Part shown: positions 32,891-46,103 of the stretch, piece after piece
How the letters are laid out: each line of letters begins with the position of its first letter
Numbering within the stretch: the stretch's first letter is position 1
NCBI RefSeq assembly: GCF_012489685.1
Contig: NC_080042.1
Span: forward strand, 7,952,852-8,016,851
Length of the DNA: 64,000 nucleotides
Source of the DNA: Lotus japonicus
Taxonomy: Eukaryota; Streptophyta; Magnoliopsida; Fabales; Fabaceae
Direction: 5' to 3'
The notes under the pieces: generated by a model
Seen by the model: the letters and a program-made list of their open reading frames with translations, nothing else
What the model was told of the DNA's origin: nothing
Database searches by the model: none
Translations under genes and position numbers: made by a program

Positions 32891-34045
32891 CTAAGGCTTG
32901 GTGGTGCGACGCAGAAGTTCTTGAAGAGCTCGATTCATATCGATCAGGAGAGTCTCATGAGTGTTGAGACGTTGTTCCAAGATGTCAAGTCTGGAAGGAC
33001 TTGGCTATGTAGAAGTAGAGGGAACATCCTGAGCAGAGTGAGGAGCTTCAGTGGATCGAGAATCAGCATGTGTGAAAAGTACTGGTGCAAGAGCTTGACA
33101 TCTGAGGGCTTCAGTTTCAGCTTCTAGCCTTTCAGCTTCTAACTTTGCATTTGCAATTCTTTCAGCCTCTTGACGAGCAGCTTCTTCTGCTTGTTCTTTC
33201 TTTCTTCTTGCTTCCTCAACAGCTTCCAGTAACTTACCTCTCACCTGTTGTTCATGCAGAACCACTCTTCTGTTGAAACGTTGCCTAGCAGCCTCAATCC
33301 TCTGATCCCTTTCCGCGGTGAGATGACTCTTCATAACAGGAACTTGAGCAACTAACCAATCACTCAGACGATTCCATTCCTCAGCAACAGAGTCAGGAGA
33401 GCTTCCCTTTGGTCTCTGATTAATGCAGTGCAGCAGAGTCTTGTGCCAGATCCTTAGCTTTGGATGAAGATCCACTACCTTGTAGTCTCTCTTGCCAGGT
33501 TTATAGTTGGTGTAGAGAGCCTGGTTGGTTTGGTCCTTTGTCCTGGGTTTCACCTTTGATTCCGTTAGTTGGAATCTATAGCCTGTGCCAGTGTGTGCAC
33601 CCAGAAGATCAACAATTGACTTCTCTGTGATGATGATCCTTCTACCAGCAATGTAAGAAACTACTTGAGTGTCGTCGCAGTCAGCATGCTTCCAAAATTC
33701 CTTAACCAACTTGACATACACTGGACCTCGAAGCCTGTTGAAGTATTCTTCCCAGCCTTGAACACGAACTTCAGGACGAAGATCATACCCATTTGCAGCA
33801 ATATTGTCCAGGTCGAATCTCCACTCAGCAAGAACCTGGAGATCACTAGGAGGGTAGACACAAGTCACGGAACAGCCTCTTTGAGCAAGAGGAATCATCT
33901 GCTCTTGACCTTGAGATTGAGCTTGAGCTTGGGGTTGAGGTTGATTTCTCTGATTTGCAGAAGCTGACTGGCCGGTGATTTGACCTACTTCCATAACTGG
34001 AAATTTCCTTCCGTCGACAGTTTCTCCTCTAGTAGATTTCACTAT
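32891..34045 (-). pseudogene. Env-like ORF of C2: start codon lost, large internal deletion, nonsense codon
   Basis: The N-terminal part aligns to the C1 env-like protein at roughly 80-85%. The position matching the C1 ATG reads ATA (34045-34043). After INQRPKGSSPD (about 33390) the frame jumps to SVAEEW, corresponding to C1 residues far downstream, so about 580 codons of Pro/Ser-rich middle are missing. The two C1 segments flanking the missing part share CCAGA/CCTGA-type microhomology. A TAG at 33005-33007 interrupts the C-terminal part, which otherwise continues to 32891. The Ala/Glu coiled coil near 33100-33300 is kept. Confidence 0.8.
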
Positions 34046-34447
34046 CTTTGATCGGTTGAAGGTTTGGGTCGAAGAGAGGGGATGAATGAAGAAAGAGAGA
34101 GATCGTGGGGATAAGGATTTTGCAATCGAAGAAAGAGAGAATAAAATCAGAAGTGATGGAGAACGTGTGTGTATAGTGGGTTTTGAAAATAACTGTTGTT
34201 GATTAAAAGCAAAATAAAATCAATGGTTGAGAAAATAAAGTTATTATAGCAGCAACTAATATCAATAGCACACGTTGGAGAGAAGCACATCAACACTCAT
34301 TATGACAGACTGTCAGTACGGGCACAAGGAACGATGTATCATAGCAACTGACACATGTTTACTATCTCAGCTTCAGAGTGAGCACCAATGGGTACTTAAA
34401 CTCTGATGGAGTTACCTTCTGAACTAGACATCTTCTGATAGAGAAGC
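34046..34447 (-). other. C2 pol-env spacer
   Basis: Alignable to C1 6304-6749 with more divergence than seen within pol. Contains the CT-rich leader (minus strand) and no ORF that I can support. It is separated from the pol end by solo LTR B'. Confidence 0.5.
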
Positions 34448-34452
34448 GTCAT

Positions 34453-37400
34453 TGTAACACCCCCGATTTCGGTGGCGTCACTTTAGTAACCAAAAAGAAA
34501 CTTAATGCGGAAAACGTGAATATTTTTTTCGTCGATAATATAAACGAGACTGAAAGAAATAAAACTCTAATGCGAAGGATAATCAGAAACTAATATACAA
34601 TAATAATTACAACCCCCGCTGTAAGTAGCTAACCACATCACGAGTAAACCTCCAGTGACGGGTAATAGAAGAGTAGCGCCCGTAGGCAATATGTACAAAC
34701 CAAATGAAAAGTGTGGAGTGTCCGCAACACCATCCCTCAAAACTGAGAATGAGCTGGCCCATCGGCCTAAAATAAGACCTCCTAAGTACAACCAACTCTC
34801 TGTGATTCCCGTAAGGAAACCACACAAAAAGCTATCGGCGGGAAACTACCCTGTTCCCAAAGAAAACAAATGATGTTTAGAGCTAAGACTCTACTCCTAC
34901 ACTAATCCCATCTCGAGGAGCTCACACTAACACTCAATCCTACATGCTAGCATGATCGTCGTCCGAACTCGAAAATCCAGAACGACCTAGTCTATATACA
35001 CCATCCGTCCTCCTCTCGCGACCGCGATGCGCTCCTGTTCCCGCTTCTCAACCCTAGTTTCCCCCGAAGGGTGAACCATCACGAACCGGTCCGCCGTGGA
35101 CATCTGACAATGGGCGTTTGTCCGCCAAAGCACACACAGAAGACGCGAGGGTCAACTCCAAAGAACTATGTAGATAATAAACCCAATAGGTACAGATAAT
35201 AAATAGCCACTTAGGCTTATAGCTAGAGATGACATCCTACGGTTGCATATTTCACAATAATATAAACGACAATAAAAACACTTAACATGTTCCAAATAGG
35301 ATTAACAAATAACAATCACATTCGACAACTAAATTAGTATGCATGTTGCATGATATGCAATGCAGGTTAACCCAGTCAACCAATATGCATTCCGGAACGG
35401 ATGGACATCAACGGCTCAGCCCTAGCACCACCCACGGTGGGACCATTTCGGCCCGTGTGCCTCTTACTCCAACGACATCGGTAGTCAGATCAGCATAAAA
35501 CCCGAAGGCCTGCCATTTCGGTCTACTACTAAGAGTCACCTAGCAGTGCTCTTACGCGGAAATCCTGGTCTTATAACCAATTTTGGAATCCGCCGTGGTC
35601 CGGTATCTCGCCGTGTTTAAACCACTTAATGAGTGCATGCAATGCAGTGATTAGCCAAGCAACGTCTCCGACCTCACTCGACACGTCGCCACGTGTTCTA
35701 GCTAAATTAATGTCTCTAAAAGCTTACCCTAAGGTAAAGTCGATTCTGCGACAAAAGACACTTCTTCACAACAACACATAACTCACGATGATCTCCAAAT
35801 CATCCGACTCATCTCAATCCGATGGTCACAACTGCTCAACGAGCAAAGAGTATCACATACTCGGAAACTAACGGTTTCCCGGACTTATCCCCAGGATAGC
35901 CCAACAACACATAGCTGCTCCGACAGCACAAGAGCCCCAACATACTCAACACAGCTCAACTTCCTCAACACTTGGATCCGACGACACTTCTCATTTTCCA
36001 AAAACTAAGATTTGCATCCGAAGCTTCCTTTCGAGTTTATTATCTTTATTTAAAGATTTAGAGGTTGTTTAATGTCTTATGAGTTTTCTTTTCAAAATAA
36101 TATCCTTTTTAGTCTTATCGCAAATCCTATAAGTTCTCGGGATCTCCAAATCCCCAAATGACTCCAGAGAATGTCTCGATCCATAAACATCATAACAAGG
36201 CCCGAATCTCATTCGTCCTATCAAACTTTCTCAAAACTCTCAAAATAAAATCGGCATGACCTGCACGCTATTCTCACTATACAGAATCTCAGATTACATT
36301 GCAAAAGCATAATTACATCATCACAGTCAATCAACATGTCATATATCAACATATTAAGCAATAACCACATAGCACTTAGCATATAAGGCATGCACCACAC
36401 ATCCTAGATTACCCACATAGCACATAGCATATAAGTCAATCTCAAAAACATTCAGTAGATGAATCATCTACATTGTCAGCCGAAGCCTCAGAAAACATTT
36501 TCCAATCACACACAATCCAGTGCATAAACAGTAAACAATGTCGAAAGCATCGACCCTAAGCATTAACTAGAGATTCAGTGAGATGCCCTCACCTGTAGAT
36601 TCTCCAGAGTTATCTCCTAAAGCTCCACAATCAAAGCCTTGCTCCGCTGGAAATTCCTCAAAATCACCTTTAGAGCAAAACCACAGAAATACTATCAGAA
36701 TCTATCGGAAACTAAGCTATCAATACTTGCTAAGGTTACACGAAGTAGTACATACTCCGAGGTATGATAATCTAGCGCGAAAGGACAAGATTTCGAAAAA
36801 GGAAATTTTCCTCCTCTCCCCTAATAGGTTCGGCCACTTTAGGTAATTAGGGGACTCGATTTTTCTTCGATCAAACTTGGTTCCTATGCTATCATTAGCC
36901 GTAACTAAGGGTATTCTGAACTCGGAACAATTATCGGATCAAAAACTGTCGCAGGGGTATTTTGGTCATGATTTTTAACTTAGAATTTTCAAAACTGAAA
37001 TCCCAAAAATCAAATTTGACAGGGACGTCACCAACGACGTTTATGACAACTAATCCTACTAGCACTAAGCTAAGGCGATAGTTTTCAGCCTAAAGGTTGA
37101 AGCTTTACTCCAAAAACTCCAAAAATGGGTATTTAAGGCTAAAATTGATTCCGGCGGAAATCCGGCAACATAACGGAAAATCTAATCCGGCAGAAGTGAT
37201 CTTGGGCACATAAGGAAGAGGTTTAGAATCAGAAATGAAATATTCAGGATAGTTTTGCAAAAACCTCAAAACTATCAGCTCAGAAAAGTCTACATAAAAG
37301 CTATGGAAAAAGCGATCAGAGGTAGGGATTAGCGACTATACCTCGAAACCTTGAAGCAGCAACTGATTGATCGACGATCAAGCAAGTAATGAAGAAAATC

Positions 37401-38195
37401 TTCTCTTCCTCCTCTCCTCTCAAACTCGCGGCCTTGGTGGGGAAAATGGTGGAAATTTTGTGTTTTTCTTCCTTTCTTGGCTATATATAGAGGTTGGCAA
37501 AACGCGGTAAAATGAAAGTTTCGCGAATCTGATTTTTCCGGCGTCATTCTCCATGAATTCTAAGATATGTTTTGGCGAAAGAATTCCAAAACTAAAATGA
37601 GGTCTCCTTGTATTTTTGGCAACTAATGCATAGTCGGTATAAAACTATTTTGCCCGATAAGTTGCTTTTTGCATCGGATGTCGGAATAGAAAACTTCCTT
37701 CTGAAGAAAGATTGAAATCATCAAGAGAAATGGGTGTACGCGTGTAGAATCTTCATTTGATGTTCCGAATAGAAAAAGTCTTCATAGTCGGGTGATTCTA
37801 GGGTTTTGAAATACCAGGGTTTCAGTTTCGGCAAACTTCCGATGATTGGAATCGGACGTTCGTAGATCCTAGAGTTTCGCCTCGAAACGATTTTGATATA
37901 TGGAAAAAGAGAAGTTCTAACATTTCTCTGAAGATTTTTGGAATTAACTTCCATCGTGCCTAAAAGTGAAAACTAGCTATATTCTAGGGTTTTTGACCTA
38001 GGTTTAAGCGTATAACGATCGTGCTATAACTTTTATCGACTTCAATACAATCCTTTGACTTTTCCTGAACTTTCTCCTTCATAAATTTATTTCATTTGGT
38101 AAACTCTAGTTCAGGTTTCCCTTCACGATACATCAACCCTAATCGTGAATAGGATTCTATTTACTTGGCACAAGCTTAAAAACTTGGGTCTTACA
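34453..38195 (-). mobile_element. Solo LTR B', 3.7 kb, inserted in C2
   Basis: TSD GTCAT is at 34448-34452 and 38196-38200. Plus strand starts TGTAACACCCCC and ends GGGTCTTACA. It is homologous to solo B (21383-25412) but lacks the 110-bp-period minisatellite. There is no internal region or coding capacity. Confidence 0.93.
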
Positions 38196-38222
38196 GTCAT
38201 AGTCAGAGGTTCTGATCCATCT

Positions 38223-41200
38223 TCATGCTGGACAAAAGTCCATATTCAGATTTTTCAGAATGAAATTAAATCTATCTTCTGCTAAGGGCTTTGTAAAGAT
38301 ATCTGCCCATTGATGGTCAGTATCAACAAACTTCAGAATAAGTACGCCCTTTTGAACATAATCTCTAATAAAATGACCTCAATGTGCTTTGCCCTTGAAT
38401 GTAAGATAGGATTCTTACTTAGTGAGATTGCAGCAGTGTTATCACAGTAGATTGGAATGTTGCTCTCAAGGATTTGATAATCCTCCAGCTGATGTTTCAT
38501 CCAGAGCATCCGAGTGCTGCATATTGCTGCTGAGATGTATTCTGCCTCTGCAGTGGATAGTGCAATGGTTGATTGCCTCTTGCTTGCCCATGAGACTAGA
38601 TTGCTTCCCAGAAATTGACAATTTTCAGAAGTGCTTTTTCTCTTTGTTCTATCTCCAGCATAATCAGCATCACAATAACCTGAAAGCTTATACTCTGATG
38701 TTTTCTTATACATCAAGCCAAGGTTAGTGGTACCTTTCAGATGTCTCAGGATCCTCTTAACAGCAGTTAAGTGGGTTTCCCTTGGATCTGATTGGAAACG
38801 AGCACATAAATGGACACTAAACAAAATATCTGGCCTAGATGCAGTTAAGTATAGAAGTGATCCTATCATACCACGATAGAGCTTCTGACAAACTTTACCA
38901 CTTGCATCTTCCTTTTCCAGGATGCATGTAGGATGCATTGGAGTTTTGGCAACTGTAGATTCCAGCATGTTGAACTTCTTCAGAAGTTCTTTAGTGTACT
39001 TGCTCTGATGGATATATGTTCCTTCTGGTGTTTGATCAACTTGTATTCCCAGAAAGTACTTGAGTTCTCCCATCATACTCATTTCAAATTTAGCCTGCAT
39101 CATCTCATAAAATTCTTTGCATAGAGATTGATTAGCAGAACCAAATATAATATCATCAACATAAATTTGCACAATTAAGATATCATCTTTGTAAGTTTTG
39201 CAAAAGAGAGTTGTATCTACTTTACCCCTTACAAACTCATTTTCCAGAAGGAATGAGCTGAGTCTCTCATACCATGCTCTAGGAGCTTGCTTCAGACCAT
39301 AGAGGGATTTCTTCAATTTGAAAACATGGTCTGGATTCTTCTCATCTTCAAAGCCTGGGGGTTGATGAACATAGACTTCCTCTGAGATGTAACCATTTAG
39401 GAAGGCTCTCTTAACATCCATCTGATGAAGAACTATGTTGTGATTCACTGAGAAAGAGATCAACAGTCTGATTGCTTCTAGTCTTGCTACTGGAGCAAAT
39501 GTTTCAGTATAGTTTATTCCTTCCTGCTGACTGTAGCCTTGAGCAACTAGCCTTGCCTTGTTTCTGACTACATCTCCTTTCTCATTCAGCTTGTTTCTGA
39601 ACACCCATTTCGTTCTAATCACATGGACACTTTGAGGTTTCTTCACTAAGCTCCAAACATCATTCTTGGAAAATTGATTCAGTTCTTCTTCCATAGCCAG
39701 AATCCAGTCCTTGTCTTGAAGAGCTTCATTATTTGACTTGGGTTCAATTAAGGACACCAATCCTTTCAGACTAAGCAAGGTCTCTTCAGAAGGTCTGAAG
39801 GCTGATCTGGTTCTGACTGGTTCATCTTTGTTGCCCAGAATCAATTCCTTAGGATGGGCTGCAGTGATTCTGCTCTTCTTCTGAGACTGTGAATTAGAGG
39901 GACTAGCTTCTTCTGGTTCATCTTCCTCTGGCTCAGCTTCCTCTGAAGCTTTGCCTTTGTCAGAAACATTTATACTTAAATCTGAAATTTCTCAACTAGC
40001 TTTGACTGATCAGAGTCAAGCTTATCGTCAAATCTAACATGAATAGATTCTTCAATTTGTTTAGCATCAGTATTATAGAATCTGAAACCTTTAGAACGAT
40101 CAGAGTAACCAAGCAATAGACATTTAGAAGACTTAGCATCAAATTTATGCAATCTATCCTTAGTGTTGAGAACATAACAAACACAACCAAAATGATGAAA
40201 ATAAGAAATGTTGGGTTTTATATTCTTCCACAATTCATAGGGAGTCTTATTCAGAATTGGTCTCACAGAGATTCTGTTCTGAACGTAACATGCTGTGTTT
40301 ACTGCCTCTGCCCAAAAGTGCTTAGCCATGCCAGTTTCTTGGAGCATGGTTCTAGCCATCTCCTGAAGAGTTCTGTTCTTCCTCTCAACAACCCCATTTT
40401 GTTGAGGAGTTCTGGGATAAGAGAAATCATGTGAAATTCCATAGGAATCAAACAGACTCTCAAACTTGTCATTCTCAAACTCTCCACCATGGTCACTTCT
40501 AACACGCACAATCCTACAAGCCTTCTCGTTTTGCACTTGGGCTATGAAGGTAGAGAACACAGAATGAGACTCATCCTTGCGGGTTAGAAATTTTACCCAT
40601 GTCCAGCGGCTATAGTCATCAACAATGACCATCCCATATCTCTTGCCACCTATAGACTCAGTTTTCACTGGTCCAAACAGGTCGATATGTAGAAGTTCCA
40701 ACGGCCTTGAGGTTGAGACAATATTCTTTGCCTTGAAAGGGACTTTTGTGAATTTGCCTTTCTGACATGCTTCACAAAGAGCGTCTGAAGAGAACTTCAA
40801 AGTGGGTAAGCCCCTGACAAGGTTAAGCTTACTCAGCTGAGAAATCTTTCTCATACTGGCATGCCCTAACCGTCTATGCCATACCCACTGCTCTTCATTA
40901 ACAGAAAGAAGGCACTTCACATTCTGAGATTCCAACTCAGATAATCTGATCTTATAAATGTTGTTCTTCCTCTTGTTGTTAAACAGAACAGAGCCATCGA
41001 TCTGACTTACAGCCCGGCAGGACTTTTGATTGAAAATAACATCATAACCCTTGTCAGCTAATTGACTTATAGACAATAAGTTATGTGTTAAACCGTCTAC
41101 CAATAAAACATTATCAATGCATGGACTACTATCTACACAAATAGTACCAGTACCAACAATTTTACCCTTTGCATGATATTTAGACATAGAGAAGGTTCCC

Positions 41201-41793
41201 TTTTTGAGAGGGGGGTTAGCAACTTTAACAGGTAGAGGTTCATGCAATATGGTACCAGAGGGAACAAAGCATTCATATAATGATTTAGCCTTAGGCATAG
41301 GAGGCTCATTTCTATTAGGTTTAGAATAGCCAATGCCATGCATTCCATTTCTGCTTACGCCATAGATCATTGAAGCCATTAAGCTTTTGTCTACGCTTTT
41401 AGCCAGGAATCTTTGAAAGGATTTTTCATATTTAGATTCATGTTTACTATCAGAGGCATCACAAGCAATTACTTCTTCTAACTTAGCAATTTGGTTCTTA
41501 AGCACAGAGTTAGAATTCACTAAAGCATGATTATCATTTTTCAAATCAGAAATAATTTTCTCATGTTCAGAAGGAGTCTTAGAAGCAGCAGAGAAATCCT
41601 TTTTCAAATTTTTATGTTTAGTAAATAAGGAGTTATACTTATCCATAATATAAGACAAAGCATGTTTTAGTTCAGAGGTTGAGAAGGAAGCAAATACCTC
41701 ATTATCATCGTCTGAGTTAGGATCTTCTTCTGATGCTGAGTCAGAGTCAGTTTCATCTTTTGACTCTGCTCCTTTGTCTTTGACAATGGCCAT
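38223..41793 (-). pseudogene. pol: Copia pol of C2: protease motif deleted, two frameshifts
   Basis: Minus-strand frame from 41793 includes the gag tail (MAIVKDKGAE) and linker. It then jumps from FSMSKYHA to KGKIVGTG, deleting the segment with the protease LDSG motif present in C1. Integrase (WHRRLGH, CEACQKGK, RSDHGGEF, NGVVERKN), RT (DVKRAFLNG, YVDD) and RNase H (CDADYAG, CDNTAA) are recognisable. A one-base deletion near 39983 shifts the frame after LVEKF, and a 7-base deletion near 38375 shifts it again just before the end. Identity to C1 pol is about 97% in amino acids. Confidence 0.92.
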
Positions 41794-41805
41794 GAGTCAT
41801 TAAAC

Positions 41806-42616
41806 TTAACCATCAGAGTCAACATCCTCTGACTCTGATTCGTCAAAAGTCACCATCAGACTTTTCTTTGTCTTGAAGTGCTTCTTTGGCTTCTTGTCCT
41901 TTTTCAGCTTTGGACAGTCACTTTTGTAGTGCCCTGATTCTTTGCACTCGAAACATGTGACTTCCTTGATTGAGGACTTCTTCTGGCCTGATGAGGATTC
42001 AGATTTTCCTTTGGCCTTTCCAGAGCCTCTGTACTTGCTCTGCCTGTGCTTCCAGATGCGGTTGAGTCTTTTTGAAATCAGAGTCAGCTCATCTTCATCA
42101 GAATCTTCTGATGCTTCTTCAGATTCTTCTGCTTCAGCTTGGAGAGCTTTTGACTTCTCAGATTTAGCCTTCTCAGATTTAGATTTCAAGGCTATAGATT
42201 TCTTCCTCAGATCCTGCATCTCTGAGCTCTTCAGCTCATGACAGCGCCTTTGATTCTTTCACTTTCTTGTTTCCTTCATGAGACATCTTCAAGGAATCAA
42301 AGATGCCCTTGGCAAACTCACGATCTGTAATCTTCTGATACTCTTCATAGGAAATAGCACTAAGAAGAATAGCTCTAGCTTTGTGGTGCTGTGAGTAGAG
42401 TTTCTTTTGCTCAGCAGTCATCTCTGATCTGGAAATCTTCTTGCCATCTGCATCAACTGGACGCTCATAGCCATCCACAATGATATCCCAGAGATCTGCA
42501 TCGAAACCCAGAAAGAAGCTTTCTAATCTGTCTTTCCAATATTCGAATATTTGCCCATCGAACATGGGAGGCTTTGCATTGTAGCCATCTTTTTGCGTTT
42601 CACTGGTGGTAGCCAT
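41806..42616 (-). pseudogene. gag: Copia gag of C2, internally deleted and frameshifted
   Basis: It starts at ATG 42616 (MATTSETQKDGYNAKPPMFDG). After KESKALS the middle of gag is missing; the sequence resumes in another frame at HELKSSEMQDLRKKS and continues to a CCHC knuckle, CFECKESGHYKSDC (about 41950). The frame ends in TAA at 41806-41808, with two more stops before the pol-frame ATG 41793. Lys/Ser/Glu-rich low-complexity sequence precedes the knuckle. C3 carries the matching intact N-terminus at 63645. Confidence 0.88.
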
Positions 42617-42674
42617 TTGTTTTTCACACCGGCCCGGATCACTGAACACTGTTAGGTGTGGTAATCAGAACTTG

Positions 42675-42689
42675 CGCTCTGATACCAAT
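42675..42689 (-). promoter_or_regulatory. C2 primer-binding site, initiator tRNA-Met type
   Basis: On the minus strand the sequence after the LTR reads ATTGGTATCAGAGCG, matching the tRNA-Met 3' end. C3 has the same site. Confidence 0.85.
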
Positions 42690-43897
42690 TGAAGGTATGA
42701 AAAACGGTAGAAAGGGGGGGTTTGAATAACGTTTTCAGAATAAAACTTCCACCTTAAGATTTTATCAAATCTTTCGTGAACAAATAAAGTGCTTGAGATA
42801 AGAGATAGGAAAGCACACAAGGATTTTATCCGGGTTCACTTGATGAACCACTCAAGCTAATCCAGTCCACCCGTTAAGGTGATTTCTTCCTTCTTAGAAT
42901 GAAGGCAATCCACTAATCAGGTAAATGTTACAGCTGCACTTGAAACCTACAAGTGACTAACAATACACTGACTTAGCTCACACTAAGATTCACTCTCTTA
43001 GTCTTCTCTAGGATCCGATCAACCTTGATCTCCTAAAGGTAAACTAAACAACTGTTTAATTAAGAATCGTTTACAAAGAGATTGCTTCTAAAAAGCTTGT
43101 AGTAAACACAATGAATTCAGAGATGAAAGAATGCTTAGAAGGTTTGAATATAGCTTGCGCGTGTGAGATTCTTCCAACCGCATCTTTCAATCTTCAGCCT
43201 CTATTTATACTCCAAGGATTAGGGTTTGGACACTGCATGGGAATGCTACCGTTGGAGGGCAGGTCTGGAATTTCCAGCTTCTGCTGTGGCTGAGAATGTT
43301 AGGTAGGTCGTCAGGATAGTACATTTGCTTTTGTACTTTGGATAGTGACTTGACCTTAAACCTAGTAGACTTCTGATCAGAGTAATGCTTCGTGTTGGAA
43401 CTTGTGAAGCTCGTTGATCAGAGTCAGAGGGAAGCATGGATCCTCTGACCATTGTATCTTCTGATTCTGAACTCAGAGCGAAGTACTTGGTCTTCAGAGC
43501 CATTTTGCTTCTGGACTTCAGAGTCTCCACTTTTCAGCTTCTGGATCTTCAGAGTCTTCTACACCATCAGATCATCTGAACCTTCAGATTGTCTGGGTTG
43601 TCAGAACGTCTGGATCTTCAGAACTTCAAGTGACTGTGTCCACATCAGAGCTTGATTGACTTCAGATCTTCTGAAGCTTTTCTACTGTTCAGACTGAACA
43701 TAGAGATTGCGAAAGCGTTGCTTGGGACACTCTTTAAGCACAGTGCTTCTGATTTGTGTGAGATTAGATAAAGGTCAGAGCCTGTAAAATCACACTCAGA
43801 AAAACACGTTAGAGTCTCAAAATTGTTCATACTAAAATGTTAACTTGTAATCATCAAAACATAGAGTTGTACTACTCGATCAAAACTTGATCTTACA
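42690..43897 (-). mobile_element. C2 5' LTR, 1.2 kb
   Basis: Minus-strand start TGTAAGATCAAG at 43897 and end CATACCTTCA at 42690. TATA (GTATAAATAG, minus strand) is near 43205-43214. Differs from C1 and C3 LTRs at many sites, so it belongs to another subfamily. Confidence 0.92.
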
Positions 43898-46103
43898 ATT
43901 ATAGCAAGGGCATTGTGTTCTTAAAGTCTGTTGAAGCCTCTAGGATTGCTAGTAGAAACACTGAATATTACTTTAGTCTGCTTGACAAAGTTGTGGAGGA
44001 GGTAGGAGAAGAAAATGTTGTTCAAGTGGTCACTGATAATGAGAAAGCATTAAGAGCCGCTGATTTGAAATTGATGGAAAAAAGACCTCATCTTTTTTGG
44101 TCTGCATGTGCAGCTTATTGCTTAGATTTGTGCTTGGAAGACATTGGTAAAAAGTCAAATGTTCAAAAAGTCCTTGACGATGCAAAAAAGGTTACTTTGT
44201 TCATCTATAACCATATTTGGACAATGAGTCTCATGAAGAAGTTTACACGTAACAGGGAAATTATTCGTCCAGCAATCACTCGCTTTGCAACACAATTTAT
44301 GCAGGTTAAGTCAATTGTGATACAGAAACAAGCTTTGAAATATATGTTTGATTCTGACGAATTTAATAATTCAAAGTGGGGAAAGGAGAAATCAGGGTTT
44401 GCATTTGAAGCCAAACAGATTGTCAAGAGTGATAACGTTTAGAGTAAGGTTGCTGATATAATGAAGGTATTTGAGCCAATTGTCAAGTTGCTGAAATTGG
44501 TGGATGGTGATGAAAAACCAACTATGGGCTTTTTTTATAAAGCAATTGATAGTGCTAAACTAGCCATTGAAAAGAATTTTCGTCATCACTCCCATTATAA
44601 TGACATTGTTGATAAAAGATGGCACTTCATGCATTCTGATTTACATTCAGCAGGTACATAGTGACATATTTCGTTTAATTTAATTTAGAATTTGTGTACT
44701 TTATTTTGATATACTAATTACTTTATCTTTTAAGGTTATTTTCTCAATCCCCAATTTCAATTTGGCGTTGTGCATGGAAGTGATGTAGCTAAGGAAACCA
44801 TGGATGGAACAACAAAAGTGATAAGCAGAATAGAACCAAACATTGATAAGTGATAACCAAATAAAAGCTATCAATCAGGTGAGTAATGTGTAAATTTCAT
44901 ACTTACATTGTATTAAATTTAAAATAGAAAATTTACTCCATATCTATTACTAATTGATATCGTACATTGATGGTTGTAGTTGTTACTTTTTCGGGATAAG
45001 CAAGAGACATTTGGAACGTTACACGCTCAAAGAGCGTGATACTAATAATAGTAATAATAATATCATTTTTTTATTGATTCAGCTGAATGGTGGATGGTAT
45101 ATGGATCTTGTGCTCCTGAGCTTCAAACCATAGCTATAAAAGTTCTCAGTCAAACAACTTCAGCTTCAAATTGTGAGAGAAATTGGAGTACTTTTAGTTA
45201 TATACATACAAAGACAAGAAACAGGTTGAAGTATCAGAGATTGCAAAAGCTTGTCTTTACATTTTACAACATGAAGTTGAAGATGAGGCATACTATGAGA
45301 AGAAGTCAGGAAGAGATTGGAAGAGATTGCAAAATCTTGATTATATATTTCAAGAAGAATATCATTTGGCTCCATGGCTTGAGGAGAGAGAAGGTCCATT
45401 GTTGGGTGGGATGCAAAATAAAGAATGTCTACCTATTGATTTCGATGATGATAATGAAGAAGCAGAAGCTAGAGATAAATCTGATTCAAGTTAACCACCA
45501 ACTTAAGGCGATGAAGGTGGTTTAAGTCCACCAAGTGAAAACGGTGGGAGTGGTGGTGGTGGTGGTGGCAATTCAATGCAAAGTCAAAGAAGAGAAGAAG
45601 GGTCATCTCATTCTTTTCAAGAAGAACCATGTGGCAGGCGCGATCAATATCGTATACCTAGGATGGATGAAGATGCTTCTGATAGTGTGATTGGTGGTAG
45701 TAGCCGTAGAGGTAGAGCTAAACACGGGAAAAATAAAAGAAATGAAAATGTTGCATTGGGTGATTCTTCCTCATCTAGTGTAGCACAATCTTCTACTGAT
45801 TTTGGTATTGCTACTTCATTTGATGGTAGTCAAGGCAAATATCCACCATACTACCAAGAACCTTCTTACATGCCATACGGTTATGAGCATGCTTCATATA
45901 TGCCAAACCAACCATATTACCAACCTCTTATGAATTACCAAGGTTATTATGATCCATCAATAGGGTTTTCATATGAACAACAAAAAAGTGAACAACCAAG
46001 AAGCTCTGGAATGTTTGATTATGTATTTGGAGGAATGGGATATAATGATAGTCAGGTTGATGATGAAGGTTATGATCCCGCACGTCGCTCTACAATGTGG
46101 TAA
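43898..46103 (+). pseudogene. hAT-family transposase, C-terminal half, decayed
   Basis: Exon 1 (to 44653) encodes the transposase core of the DUF659-type hAT group, including VVTDNEKALRAAD, WSACAAYCLDL and RFATQFM. A TAG at 44440-44442 breaks it where related proteins have a Trp. An intron with GT-AG ends runs 44654-44734, followed by AGYFLNPQFQFG. Stops follow near 44850, then a second intron starting GTGAGT near 44880. The last part has LLLFRDKQETFGTLHAQRA, AEWWMVYGSCAPELQ and the hAT dimerisation motif SASNCERNWSTFS (about 45160). A frameshift after about 45290 moves the continuation (LDYIFQEEYHLAPWLEERE) to another frame. A Gly- and Tyr/Pro-rich tail ends at 46103. Dead but recognisable. 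Confidence 0.88.

Larger units (their letters stand above)
30364..43897 (-). mobile_element. SIRE/Maximus-type Ty1-copia retrotransposon C2, inserted in a hAT transposase gene
   Basis: On the minus strand: 5' LTR 43897-42690, primer site, gag, pol, [solo LTR B' insertion], env-like ORF, antisense ORF, PPT, and 3' LTR 31509-30364 (cut by GA). The right flank ATTAT (43898-43902) should be the TSD; the left one is beyond GA and C1. The two LTRs differ at about 14 sites over about 1.1 kb by eye, indicating a fairly recent insertion. Gag, protease, pol and env are all damaged. Confidence 0.9.

Noticed and set aside
45576..46103. Separate Tyr/Pro-rich host gene
   Set aside because: It continues the hAT transposase tail after a frameshift and ends before the hAT terminus.
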